Source of the DNA: Auanema rhodensis
Lineage: Eukaryota > Nematoda > Chromadorea > Rhabditida > Rhabditidae
Assembly: GCA_964057225.1 (NCBI GenBank)
Contig: OZ059900.1
Location: 8,628,501-8,692,500 of the forward strand
DNA length: 64,000 bases
Direction of reading: 5' to 3'
The notes below the pieces were generated by a model. The model saw only the letters and a list, made by a program, of their open reading frames with translations. It ran no database searches and was not told the origin of the DNA. Shown here piece by piece: positions 26,709 through 40,320 of the stretch. Position 1 is the first letter of the stretch. Each line of letters opens with the position of its first letter. The position numbers and the translations under genes were made by a program.

Positions 26709-29282
26709 CCCATATTTCAATCAGTTTCGATATTCGTGCAAAATACACCTATATCAACATTCTATGACAGTATTTCATACATTTAGTCGTTTTAGAAGAA
26801 GAAAATATGCTTAAGATCAAAAGTTTGACTGATTTTGCCAAAATGCCCTTCAATCCCCAAAAAACCAATAATTCTTGATATTTTCGGTCCTTCTTGACCA
26901 AAGTGGTTAAAATTGAACATATATATGTGAAAATAGTCAAAGTTTATGAATCCTGAATTTCAAATCCATATCTCAAAGGGTCTGATCAAAACATACAGTT
27001 TTCACATGTTTTGTACCCAAAATCGTTGAATATATGGCGTTTTGAGCATAAAAAGGCCCATATTTCAATCAGTTTTGATATTCGTGCAAAATACACCTAT
27101 ATCAACATTCTATGGCAGTATTCCATACATTTAGTCGTTTTAGAAGAAAAAAACATGCTTAAGATCAAAAGTTTGACTGATTTAGCCAAAATGCCCTTCA
27201 AACCCCAAAAAACCAATAATTCTTGATATTTTCGGTCCTTTTTGACCAAAGTGGTTAAAATTGGACATAAATATGTAAAAATAGTCAAAGTTTATGAATC
27301 CTGAATTTCAAATCCATATCTCAAAGGGTCTGATCAAAACATACAGTTTTCACATGTTTTGTACCCAAAATCGTTGAATATATGGCGTTTTGAGCATAAA
27401 AAGGCCCATATTTCAATCAGTTTTGATATTCGTGCAAAATACACCTATATGAACATTCTTTGACAGTATTTCATACATTTAGTCGTTTTAGAAGAAAAAA
27501 ATATGCTTAAGATCAAAAGTTTGACTGATTTTGCCAAAATGCCCTTCAAACCCCAAAAAACCAATAATTCTTGATATTTTCGGTCCTTTTTGACCAAAGT
27601 GGTTAAAATTGAACATATATATGTGAAAATAGTCAAAGTTTATGAATCCTGAATTTCAAATCCATATCTCAAAGGGTCTGATCAAAACATACAGTTTTCA
27701 CATGTTTTGTACCCAAAATCGTTGAATATATGGCGTTTTGAGCATAAAAAGGCCCATATTTCAATCAGTTTTGATATTCGTGCAAAATACACCTATATCA
27801 ACATTCTATAGCAGTATTCCATACATTTAGTCGTTTTAGAAGAAAAAAACATGCTTAAGATCAAAAGTTTGACTGATTTAGCCAAAATGCCCTTCAAACC
27901 CCAAAAAACCAATAATTCTTGATATTTTCGGTCCTTTTTGACCAAAGTGGTTAAAATTGAACATATATATGTGAAAATAGTCAAAGTTTATGAATCCTGA
28001 ATTTCAAATCCATATCTCAAAGGGTCTGATCAAAACATACAGTTTTCACATGTTTTGTACCCAAAATCGTTGAATATATGGCGTTTTGAGCATAAAAAGG
28101 CCCATATTTCAATCAGTTTTGATATTCGTGCAAAATACTTCTATATGAACATTCTATGACAGTATTTCATACATTTAGTCGTTTTAGAAGAAAAAAATAT
28201 GCTTAAGATCAAAAGTTTGACTGATTTTGCCAAAATGTCCTTCAAACCCCAAAAAACCAATAATTCTTGATATTTTCGGTCCTTTTTGACCAAAGTGGTT
28301 AAAATTGAACATATATATGTGAAAATAGTCAAAGTTTATGAATCCTGAATTTCAAATCCATATCTCAAAGGGTCTGATCAAAACATACAGTTTTCACATG
28401 TTTTGTACCCAAAATCGTTGAATATATGGCGTTTTGAGCATAAAAAGGCCCATATTTCAATCAGTTTCGATATTCGTGCAAAATACACCTATATCAACAT
28501 TCTATGACAGTATTTCATACATTTAGTCGTTTTAGAAGAAGAAAATATGCTTAAGATCAAAAGTTTGACTGATTTTGCCAAAATGCCCTTCAATCCCCAA
28601 AAAACCAATAATTCTTGATATTTTCGGTCCTTCTTGACCAAAGTGGTTAAAATTGAACATATATATGTGAAAATAGTCAAAGTTTATGAATCCTGAATTT
28701 CAAATCCATATCTCAAAGGGTCTGATCAAAACATACAGTTTTCACATGTTTTGTACCCAAAATCGTTGAATATATGGCGTTTTGAGCATAAAAAGGCCCA
28801 TATTTCAATCAGTTTTGATATTCGTGCAAAATACACCTATATCAACATTCTATGGCAGTATTCCATACATTTAGTCGTTTTAGAAGAAAAAAACATGCTT
28901 AAGATCAAAAGTTTGACTGATTTAGCCAAAATGCCCTTCAAACCCCAAAAAACCAATAATTCTTGATATTTTCGGTCCTTTTTGACCAAAGTGGTTAAAA
29001 TTGGACATAAATATGTAAAAATAGTCAAAGTTTATGAATCCTGAATTTCAAATCCATATCTCAAAGGGTCTGATCAAAACATACAGTTTTCACATGTTTT
29101 GTACCCAAAATCGTTGAATATATGGCGTTTTGAGCATAAAAAGGCCCATATTTCAATCAGTTTTGATATTCGTGCAAAATACACCTATATGAACATTCTT
29201 TGACAGTATTTCATACATTTAGTCGTTTTAGAAGAAAAAAATATGCTTAAGATCAAAAGTTTGACTGATTTTGCCAAAATGC
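25803..29282 (+). repeat. Five-monomer tandem duplication (2 x 1740 bp)
   Basis: 25803-27542 and 27543-29282 are tandem copies. Both contain ctatagcagtattcc (near 26067/27807), ttctatatgaac, agaagaagaaaat with ccttcttgacc (near 26797 and 26891; 28537 and 28631), tatggcagt and acataaatatgt in the same order. The left boundary is set by gtcc (25802) against gccc (27542); the right by cggtcc (27581) against ctgtcc (29322). Confidence 0.88.
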
Positions 29283-30749
29283 CCTTCAAACCCCAAAAAA
29301 CCAATAATTCTTGATATTTTCTGTCCTTTTTGACCAAAGTGGTTAAAATTGGACATATATATGTAGGAATAGTCGAAGTTTATGAATCCTGAATTTCAAA
29401 TCCATATCTCAAAGGGTCTGATCAAAACATACAGTTTTCACATGTTTTGTACCCAAAATCGTTGAATATATGGCGTTTTGAGCATAAAAAGGCCCATATT
29501 TCAATCAGTTTCGATATTCGTGCAAAATACACCTATATCAACATTCTATGACAGTATTTCATACATTTAGTCGTTTTAGAAGAAAAAAATATGCTTAAGA
29601 TCAAAAGTTTGACTGATTTTGCCAAAATGCCCTTCAATCCCCAAAAAACCAATAATTCTTGATATTTTCGGTCCTTTTTGACCAAAGTGGTTAAAATTGG
29701 ACATAAATATGTAAAAATAGTCAAAGTTTATGAATCCTGAATTTCAAATCCATATCTCAAAGGGTCTGATCAAAACATACAGTTTTCACATGTTTTGTAC
29801 CCAAAATCGTTGAATATATGGCGTTTTGAGCATAAAAAGGCCCATATTTCAATCAGTTTTGATATTCGTGCAAAATACACCTATATGAACATTCTTTGAC
29901 AGTATTTCATACATTTAGTCGTTTTAGAAGAAAAAAATATGCTTAAGATCAAAAGTTTGACTGATTTTGCCAAAATGCCCTTCAAACCCCAAAAAACCAA
30001 TAATTCTTGATATTTTCGGTCCTTTTTGACCAAAGTGGTTAAAATTGGACATATATATGTAGAAATAGTCGAAGTTTATGAATCCTGAATTTCAAATCCA
30101 TATCTCAAAGGGTCTGATCAAAACATACAGTTTTCACATGTTTTGTACCCAAAATCGTTGAATATATGGCGTTTTGAGCATAAAAAGGCCCATATTTCAA
30201 TCAGTTTCGATATTCGTGCAAAATACACCTATATCAACATTCTATGACAGTATTTCATACATTTAGTCGTTTTAGAAGAAAAAAATATGCTTAAGATCAA
30301 AAGTTTGACTGATTTTGCCAAAATGCCCTTCAATCCCCAAAAAACCAATAATTCTTGATATTTTCGGTCCTTTTTGACCAAAGTGGTTAAAATTGAACAT
30401 ATATATGTAAAAATAGTCAAAGTTTATGAATCCTGAATTTCAAATCCATATCTCAAAGGGTCTGATCAAGACATACAGTTTTCACATGTTTTGTACCCAA
30501 AATCGTTGAATATATGGCGTTTTGAGCATAAAAAGGCCCATATTTCAATCAGTTTTGATATTCGTGCAAAATACACCTATATGAACATTCTATGACAGTA
30601 TTTCATACATTTAGTCGTTTTAGAAGAAAAAAATATGCTTAAGATCAAAAGTTTGACTGATTTTGCCAAAATGTCCTTCAAACCCCAAAAAACCAATAAT
30701 TCTTGATATTTTCGGTCCTTTTTGACCAAAGTGGTTAAAATTGAACATA
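29283..30749 (+). repeat. Mixed monomers between the two long blocks
   Basis: About four monomers, related at an offset of 1740 bp to 31023-32490 and also to 20235-21700. The monomers at 29533, 29881, 30229 and 30577 parallel those at 31273, 31621, 31969 and 32317. Differences such as ccttttt against ccttctt (near 29650/31390) and gaattt against gaactt (near 30435/32175) make this an older or patchier copy than its neighbours. A private substitution at 29322 gives ctgtcc. Confidence 0.8.
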
Positions 30750-33700
30750 TATATGTAAAAATAGTCAAAGTTTATGAATCCTGAATTTCAAATCCATATC
30801 TCAAAGGGTCTGATCAAAACATACAGTTTTCACATGTTTTGTACCCAAAATCGTTGAATATATGGCATTTTGAGCATAAAAAGGCCCATATTTCAATCAG
30901 TTTTGATATTCGTGCAAAATACTTCTATATGAACATTCTATGACAGTATTTCATACATTTAGTCGTTTTAGAAGAAAAAAATATGCTTAAGATCAAAAGT
31001 TTGACTGATTTTGCCAAAATGCCCTTCAATCCCCAAAAAACCAATAATTCTTGATATTTTCGGTCCTTCTTGACCAAAGTGGTTAAAATTGGACATAAAT
31101 ATGTAAAAATAGTCAAAGTTTATGAATCCTGAATTTCAAATCCATATCTCAAAGGGTCTGATCAAAACATAGAGTTTTCACATGTTTTGTACCCAAAATC
31201 GTTGAATATATGGCGTTTTGAGCATAAAAAGGCCCATATTTCAATCAGTTTCGATATTCGTGCAAAATACACCTATATCAACATTCTATGACAGTATTTC
31301 ATACATTTAGTCGTTTTAGAAGAAAAAAATATGCTTAAGATCAAAAGTTTGACTGATTTTGCCAAAATGCCCTTCAATCCCCAAAAAACCAATAATTCTT
31401 GATATTTTCGGTCCTTCTTGACCAAAGTGGTTAAAATTGGACATAAATATGTAAAAATAGTCAAAGTTTATGAATCCTGAATTTCAAATCCATATCTCAA
31501 AGGGTCTGATCAAAACATACAGTTTTCACATGTTTTGTACCCAAAATCGTTGAATATATGGCGTTTTGAGCATAAAAAGGCCCATATTTCAATCAGTTTT
31601 GATATTCGTGCAAAATACACCTATATGAACATTCTTTGACAGTATTTCATACATTTAGTCGTTTTAGAAGAAAAAAATATGCTTAAGATCAAAAGTTTGA
31701 CTGATTTTGCCAAAATGCCCTTCAAACCCCAAAAAACCAATAATTCTTGATATTTTCGGTCCTTTTTGACCAAAGTGGTTAAAATTGGACATATATATGT
31801 AGAAATAGTCGAAGTTTATGAATCCTGAATTTCAAATCCATATCTCAAAGGGTCTGATCAAAACATACAGTTTTCACATGTTTTGTACCCAAAATCGTTG
31901 AATATATGGCGTTTTGAGCATAAAAAGGCCCATATTTCAATCAGTTTCGATATTCGTGCAAAATACACCTATATCAACATTCTATGACAGTATTTCATAC
32001 ATTTAGTCGTTTTAGAAGAAAAAAATATGCTTAAGATCAAAAGTTTGACTGATTTTGCCAAAATGCCCTTCAATCCCCAAAAAACCAATAATTCTTGATA
32101 TTTTCGGTCCTTTTTGACCAAAGTGGTTAAAATTGAACATATATATGTAAAAATAGTCAAAGTTTATGAATCCTGAACTTCAAATCCATATCTCAAAGGG
32201 TCTGATCAAGACATACAGTTTTCACATGTTTTGTACCCAAAATCGTTGAATATATGGCGTTTTGAGCATAAAAAGGCCCATATTTCAATCAGTTTTGATA
32301 TTCGTGCAAAATACACCTATATGAACATTCTATGACAGTATTTCATACATTTAGTCGTTTTAGAAGAAAAAAATATGCTTAAGATCAAAAGTTTGACTGA
32401 TTTTGCCAAAATGTCCTTCAAACCCCAAAAAACCAATAATTCTTGATATTTTCGGTCCTTTTTGACCAAAGTGGTTAAAATTGAACATATATATGTGAAA
32501 ATAGTCAAAGTTTATGAATCCTGAATTTCAAATCCATATCTCAAAGGGTCTGATCAAAACATACAGTTTTCACATGTTTTGTACCCAAAATCGTTGAATA
32601 TATGGCGTTTTGAGCATAAAAAGGCCCATATTTCAATCAGTTTTGATATTCGTGCAAAATACACCTATATCAACATTCTATGGCAGTATTCCATACATTT
32701 AGTCGTTTTAGAAGAAAAAAACATGCTTAAGATCAAAAGTTTGACTGATTTAGCCAAAATGCCCTTCAAACCCCAAAAAACCAATAATTCTTGATATTTT
32801 CGGTCCTTTTTGACCAAAGTGGTTAAAATTGAACATATATATGTGAAAATAGTCAAAGTTTATGAATCCTGAATTTCAAATCCATATCTCAAAGGGTCTG
32901 ATCAAAACATACAGTTTTCACATGTTTTGTACCCAAAATCGTTGAATATATGGCGTTTTGAGCATAAAAAGGCCCATATTTCAATCAGTTTTGATATTCG
33001 TGCAAAATACTTCTATATGAACATTCTATGACAGTATTTCATACATTTAGTCGTTTTAGAAGAAAAAAATATGCTTAAGATCAAAAGTTTGACTGATTTT
33101 GCCAAAATGTCCTTCAATCCCCAAAAAACCAATAATTCTTGATATTTTCGGTCCTTTTTGACCAAAGTGGTTAAAATTGAACATATATATGTGAAAATAG
33201 TCAAAGTTTATGAATCCTGAATTTCAAATCCATATCTCAAAGGGTCTGATCAAAACATACAGTTTTCACATGTTTTGTACCCAAAATCGTTGAATATATG
33301 GCGTTTTGAGCATAAAAAGGCCCATATTTCAATCAGTTTTGATATTCGTGCAAAATACTTCTATATGAACATTCTATGACAGTATTTCATACATTTAGTC
33401 GTTTTAGAAGAAAAAAATATGCTTAAGATCAAAAGTTTGACTGATTTTGCCAAAATGCCCTTCAATCCCCAAAAAACCAATAATTCTTGATATTTTCGGT
33501 CCTTCTTGACCAAAGTGGTTAAAATTGGACATAAATATGTAAAAATAGTCAAAGTTTATGAATCCTGAATTTCAAATCGATATCTCAAAGGGTCTGATCA
33601 AAACATACAGTTTTCACATGTTTTGTACCCAAAATCGTTGAATATATGGCGTTTTGAGCATAAAAAGGCCCATATTTCAATCAGTTTTGATATTCGTGCA

Positions 33701-36104
33701 AAATACACCTATATGAACATTCTTTGACAGTATTTCATACATTTAGTCGTTTTAGAAGAAGAAAATATGCTTAAGATCAAAAGTTTGACTGATTTTGCCA
33801 AAATGCCCTTCAAACCCCAAAAAACCAATAATTCTTGATATTTTCGGTCCTTTTTGACCAAAGTGGTTAAAATTGGAAATATATATGTAGAAATAGTCGA
33901 AGTTTATGAATCCTGAATTTCAAATCCATATCTCAAAGGGTCTGATCAAAACATACAGTTTTCACATGTTTTGTACCCAAAATCGTTGAATATATGGCGT
34001 TTTGAGCATAAAAAGGCCCATATTTCAATCAGTTTTGGTATTCGTGCGAAATACACCTATATGAACATTCTATGACAGTATTCCATACATTTAGTCGTTT
34101 TAGAAGAAAAAAATATGCTTAAGATCAAAAGTTTGACTGATTTTGCCAAAATGCCCTTCAATCCCCAAAAAACCAATAATTCTTGATATTTTCGGTCCTT
34201 TTTGACCAAAGTGGTTAAAATTGGACATATATATGTGAAAATAGTCAAAGTTTATGAATCCTGAATTTCAAATCCATATCTCAAAGGGTCTGATCAAAAC
34301 ATAGGGTTTTCACATGTTTTGTACCCAAAATCGTTGAATATATGGCGTTTTGAGCATAAAAAGGCCCATATTTCAATCAGTTTCGATATTCGTGCAAAAT
34401 ACACCTATATCAACATTCTATGACAGTATTTCGTACATTTAGTCGTTTTAGAAGAAAAAAATATGCTTAAGATCAAAAGTTTGACTGATTTTGCCAAAAT
34501 GCCCTTCAAACCCCAAAAAACCAATAATTCTTGATATTTTCGGTCCTTTTTGACCAAAGTGGTTAAAATTGGACATATATATGTAGAAATAGTCGAAGTT
34601 TATGAATCCAGAATTTCAAATCCATATCTCAAAGGGTCTGATCAAAACATACAGTTTTCACATGTTTTGTACCCAAAATCGTTGAATATATGGCGTTTTG
34701 AGCATAAAAAGGCCCATATTTCAATCAGTTTCGATATTCGTGCAAAATACACCTATATCAACATTCTATGACAGTATTTCATACATTTAGTCGTTTTAGA
34801 AGAAAAAAATATGCTTAAGATCAAAAGTTTGACTGATTTTGCCAAAATGCCCTTCAATCACCAAAAAACCAATAATTCTTGATATTTTCGGTCCTTTTTG
34901 ACCAAAGTGGTTAAAATTGAACATATATATGTAAAAATAGTCAAAGTTTATGAATCCTGAATTTCAAATCCATATCTCAAAGGGTCTGATCAAAACATAC
35001 AGTTTTCACATGTTTTGTACCCAAAATCGTTGAATATATGGCGTTTTGAGCATAAAAAGGCCCATATTTCAATCAGTTTTGATATTCGTGCAAAATACAC
35101 CTATATGAACATTCTATGACAGTATTTCATACATTTAGTCGTTTTAGAAAAAAAAAATATGCTTAAGATCAAAAGTTTGACTGATTTTGCCAAAATGTCC
35201 TTCAAACCCCAAAAAACCAATAATTCTTGATATTTTCGGTCCTTTTTGACCAAAGTGGTTAAAATTGAACATATATATGTGAAAATAGTCAAAGTTTATG
35301 AATCCTGAATTTCAAATCCATATCTCAAAGGGTCTGATCAAAACATACAGTTTTCACATGTTTTGTACCCAAAATCGTTGAATATATGGCGTTTTGAGCA
35401 TAAAAAGGCCCATATTTCAATCAGTTTTGATATTCGTGCAAAATACACCTATATCAACATTCTATAGCAGTATTCCATACATTTAGTCGTTTTAGAAGAA
35501 AAAAACATGCTTAAGATCAAAAGTTTGACTGATTTAGCCAAAATGCCCTTCAAACCCCAAAAAACCAATAATTCTTGATATTTTCGGTCCTTTTTGACCA
35601 AAGTGGTTAAAATTGAACATATATATGTGAAAATAGTCAAAGTTTATGAATCCTGAATTTCAAATCCATATCTCAAAGGGTCTGATCAAAACATACAGTT
35701 TTCACATGTTTTGTACCCAAAATCGTTGAATATATGGCGTTTTGAGCATAAAAAGGCCCATATTTCAATCAGTTTTGATATTCGTGCAAAATACTTCTAT
35801 ATGAACATTCTATGACAGTATTTCATACATTTAGTCGTTTTAGAAGAAAAAAATATGCTTAAGATCAAAAGTTTGACTGATTTTGCCAAAATGTCCTTCA
35901 AACCCCAAAAAACCAATAATTCTTGATATTTTCGGTCCTTTTTGACCAAAGTGGTTAAAATTGAACATATATATGTGAAAATAGTCAAAGTTTATGAATC
36001 CTGAATTTCAAATCCATATCTCAAAGGGTCTGATCAAAACATACAGTTTTCACATGTTTTGTACCCAAAATCGTTGAATATATGGCGTTTTGAGCATAAA
36101 AAGG
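30750..36104 (+). repeat. Long mixed-monomer block, copy 2
   Basis: This is the second copy of 19962-26708, shorter by four monomers because it lacks the 1392-bp duplication. Markers are listed under copy 1. Private changes include catagggtt near 34303 (catagagtt in copy 1) and gaaaaaaaaaat near 35149 (gaagaaaaaaat in copy 1). Its right end runs into the two-monomer duplication that starts near 35973. Confidence 0.88.
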
Positions 36105-37368
36105 CTCATATTTCAATCAGTTTTGATATTTGTGCAAAATACACCTATATGAACATTCTATGACAGTATTTCATACATTTAGTCGTTTTAGAAGAAAAAA
36201 ATATGCTTAAGATCAAAAGTTTGACTGATTTTGCCAAAATGCCCTTCAATCCCCAAAAAACCAATAATTCTTGATATTTTCGGTCCTTTTTGACCAAAGT
36301 GGTTACAATTGAACATATATATGTAAAAATAGTCAAAGTTTATGAGTCCTGAATTTCAAATCCATATCTCAAAGGGTCTGATCAAAACATACAGTTTTCA
36401 CATGTTTTGTACCCATAATCGTTTAATATATGGCGTTTTGAACATAAAAAGGCCCATATTTCAATCAGTTTTGATATTCGTGCAAAATACACCTATATGA
36501 ACATTCTATGACAGTATTTCATACATTTAGTCGTTTTAGAAGAAAAAAATATGCTTAAGATCAAAAGTTTGACTGATTTTGCCAAAATGTCCTTCAAACC
36601 CCAAAAAACCAATAATTCTTGATATTTTCGGTCCTTTTTGACCAAAGTGGTTAAAATTGAACATATATATGTAAAAATAGTCAAAGTTTATGAATCCTGA
36701 ATTTCAAATCCATATCTCAAAGGGTCTGATCAAAACATACAGTTTTCACATGTTTTGTACCCAAAATCGTTGAATATATGGCGTTTTGAGCATAAAAAGG
36801 CTCATATTTCAATCAGTTTTGATATTTGTGCAAAATACACCTATATGAACATTCTATGACAGTATTTCATACATTTAGTCGTTTTAGAAGAAAAAAATAT
36901 GCTTAAGATCAAAAGTTTGACTGATTTTGCCAAAATGCCCTTCAATCCCCAAAAAACCAATAATTCTTGATATTTTCGGTCCTTTTTGACCAAAGTGGTT
37001 ACAATTGAACATATATATGTAAAAATAGTCAAAGTTTATGAGTCCTGAATTTCAAATCCATATCTCAAAGGGTCTGATCAAAACATACAGTTTTCACATG
37101 TTTTGTACCCATAATCGTTTAATATATGGCGTTTTGAACATAAAAAGGCCCATATTTCAATCAGTTTTGATATTCGTGCAAAATACACCTATATGAACAT
37201 TCTATGACAGTATTTCATACATTTAGTCGTTTTAGAAGAAAAAAATATGCTTAAGATCAAAAGTTTGACTGATTTTGCCAAAATGTCCTTCAAACCCCAA
37301 AAAACCAATAATTCTTGATATTTTCGGTCCTTTTTGACCAAAGTGGTTAAAATTGAACATATATATGT
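35973..37368 (+). repeat. Two-monomer tandem duplication (2 x 696 bp)
   Basis: Two copies carry an unusual cluster of substitutions: ggctcat, gatatttgtg, ggttacaattg, tatgagtcc, acccataatcgttt (T at 36416 and 37112) and tttgaacat. Spacing is exactly 696 bp. Boundaries are set by gtgaaaat/gtaaaaat differences near 35971 and 37369. Confidence 0.9.
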
Positions 37369-37891
37369 GAAAATAGTCAAAGTTTATGAATCCTGAATTT
37401 CAAATCCATATCTCAAAGGGTCTGATCAAAACATACAATTTTCACATGTTTTGTACCCAAAATCGTTGAATATATGGCGTTTTGAGCATAAAAAGGCCCA
37501 TATTTCAATCAGTTTCGATATTCGTGCAAAATACACCTATATCAACATTCTATGACAGTATTTCATACATTTAGTCGTTTTAGAAGAAAAAAATATGCTT
37601 AAGATCAAAAGTTTGACTGATTTTGCCAAAATGCCCTTCAAACCCCAAAAAACCAATAATTCTTGATATTTTCGGTCGTTTTTGACCAAAGTGGTTAAAA
37701 TTGGACATATATATGTGAAAATAGTCGAAGTTTATGAATCCTGAATTTCAAATCCATATCTCAAAGGGTCTGATCAAAACATACAGTTTTCACATGTTTT
37801 GTACCCAAAATCGTTGAATATATGGCGTTTTGAGCATAAAAAGGCCCATATTTCAATCAGTTTTGATATTCGTGCAAAATACACCTATATG
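37369..37891 (+). repeat. Satellite monomers without assigned HOR order
   Basis: About one and a half monomers with private substitutions, catacaatt near 37438 and ggtcgttttt near 37678, joining two dimeric domains. Nothing other than satellite sequence is visible. Confidence 0.75.
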
Positions 37892-39727
37892 AACATTCTA
37901 TGACAGTATTTCATACATTTAGTCGTTTTAGAAGAAAAAAATATGCTTAAGATCAAAAGTTTGACTGATTTTGCCAAAATGCCCTTCAATCCCCAAAAAA
38001 CCAATAATTCTTGATATTTTCGGTCCTTTTTGACCAAAGTGGTTAAAATTGGACATATATATGTAGAAATAGTCGAAGTTTATGAATCCTGAATTTCAAA
38101 TCCATATCTCAAAGGGTCTCATCAAAACATACAGTTTTCACATGTTTTGTACCCAAAATCGTTGAATATATGGCGTTTTGAGCATAAAAAGGCCCATATT
38201 TCAATCAGTTTTGATATTCGTGCAAAATACACCTATATGAACATTCTATGACAGTATTCCATACATTTAGTCGTTTTAGAAGAAAAAAATATGCTTAAGA
38301 TCAAAAGTTTGACTGATTTTGCCAAAATGCCCTTCAATCCCCAAAAAACCAATAATTCTTGATATTTTCGGTCCTTTTTGACCAAAGTGGTTAAAATTGG
38401 ACATATATATGTGAAAATAGTCAAAGTTTATGAATCCTGAATTTCAAATCCATATCTCAAAGGGTCTGATCAAAACATAGAGTTTTCACATGTTTTGTAC
38501 CCAAAATCGTTGAATATATGGCGTTTTGAGCATAAAAAGGCCCATATTTCAATCAGTTTCGATATTCGTGCAAAATACACCTATATCAACATTCTATGAC
38601 AGTATTTCATACATTTAGTCGTTTTAGAAGAAAAAAATATGCTTAAGATCAAAAGTTTGACTGATTTTGCCAAAATGCCCTTCAATCCCCAAAAAACCAA
38701 TAATTCTTGATATTTTCGGTCCTTTTTGACCAAAGTGGTTAAAATTGGACATATATATGTAGAAATAGTCGAAGTTTATGAATCCTGAATTTCAAATCCA
38801 TATCTCAAAGGGTCTCATCAAAACATACAGTTTTCACATGTTTTGTACCCAAAATCGTTGAATATATGGCGTTTTGAGCATAAAAAGGCCCATATTTCAA
38901 TCAGTTTTGATATTCGTGCAAAATACACCTATATGAACATTCTATGACAGTATTCCATACATTTAGTCGTTTTAGAAGAAAAAAATATGCTTAAGATCAA
39001 AAGTTTGACTGATTTTGCCAAAATGCCCTTCAATCCCCAAAAAACCAATAATTCTTGATATTTTCGGTCCTTTTTGACCAAAGTGGTTAAAATTGGACAT
39101 ATATATGTGAAAATAGTCAAAGTTTATGAATCCTGAATTTCAAATCCATATCTCAAAGGGTCTGATCAAAACATAGAGTTTTCACATGTTTTGTACCCAA
39201 AATCGTTGAATATATGGCGTTTTGAGCATAAAAAGGCCCATATTTCAATCAGTTTCGATATTCGTGCAAAATACACCTATATCAACATTCTATGACAGTA
39301 TTTCATACATTTAGTCGTTTTAGAAGAAAAAAATATGCTTAAGATCAAAAGTTTGACTGATTTTGCCAAAATGCCCTTCAATCCCCAAAAAACCAATAAT
39401 TCTTGATATTTTCGGTCCTTTTTGACCAAAGTGGTTAAAATTGGACATATATATGTAGAAATTGTCGAAGTTTATGAATCCTGAATTTCAAATCCATATC
39501 TCAAAGGGTCTCATCAAAACATACAGTTTTCACATGTTTTGTACCCAAAATCGTTGAATATATGGCGTTTTGAGCATAAAAAGGCCCATATTTCAATCAG
39601 TTTTGATATTCGTGCAAAATACACCTATATGAACATTCTATGACAGTATTCCATACATTTAGTCGTTTTAGAAGAAAAAAATATGCTTAAGATCAAAAGT
39701 TTGACTGATTTTGCCAAAATGCCCTTC
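37892..39727 (+). repeat. Two-monomer HOR (696 bp), about 2.6 copies
   Basis: The dimer alternates a monomer with tattccatac and catagagtt (38233, 38929) and one with tttcgata and gtagaaatagtcgaag. The diagnostic change gggtctc (G to C) occurs at 38120, 38816 and 39512, exactly 696 bp apart. A private change gives attgtc near 39463. The dimeric order ends where caaacc replaces caatcc at about 39728. Confidence 0.9.
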
Positions 39728-40320
39728 AAACCCCAAAAAACCAATAATTCTTGATATTTTCGGTCCTTTTTGACCAAAGTGGTTAAAATTGAACATATAT
39801 ATGTGAAAATAGTCGAAGTTTATGAATCCTGAATTTCAAATCCATATCTCAAAGGGTCTGATCAAAACATACAGTTTTCACATGTTTTGTACCCAAAATC
39901 GTTGAATATATGGCGTTTTGAGCATAGAAAGGCCCATATTTCAATCAGTTTTGATATTCGTGCAAAATACACCTATATGAACATTCTATGACAGTATTTC
40001 ATACATTTAGTCGTTTTAGAAGAAAAAAATATGCTTAAGATCAAAAGTTTGACTGATTTTGCCAAAATGCCCTTCAATCCCCAAAAAACCAATAATTCTT
40101 GATATTTTCGGTCCTTTTTGACCAAAGTGGTTAAAATTGGACATAAATATGTAAAAATAGTCAAAGTTTATGAATCCTGAATTTCAAATCCATATCTCAA
40201 AGGGTCTGATCAAAACATACAGTTTTCACATGTTTTGTACCCAAAATCGTTGAATATATGGCGTTTTGAGCATAAAAAGGCCCATATTTCAATCAGTTTT
40301 GATATTCGTGCAAAATACAC
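39728..40320 (+). repeat. Satellite monomers joining dimer and seven-mer domains
   Basis: The end of the monomer from 39625 and the monomer from 39973. The second carries acataaatatgt. A private change gives agcatagaaagg near 39927. No other element is seen. Confidence 0.75.
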
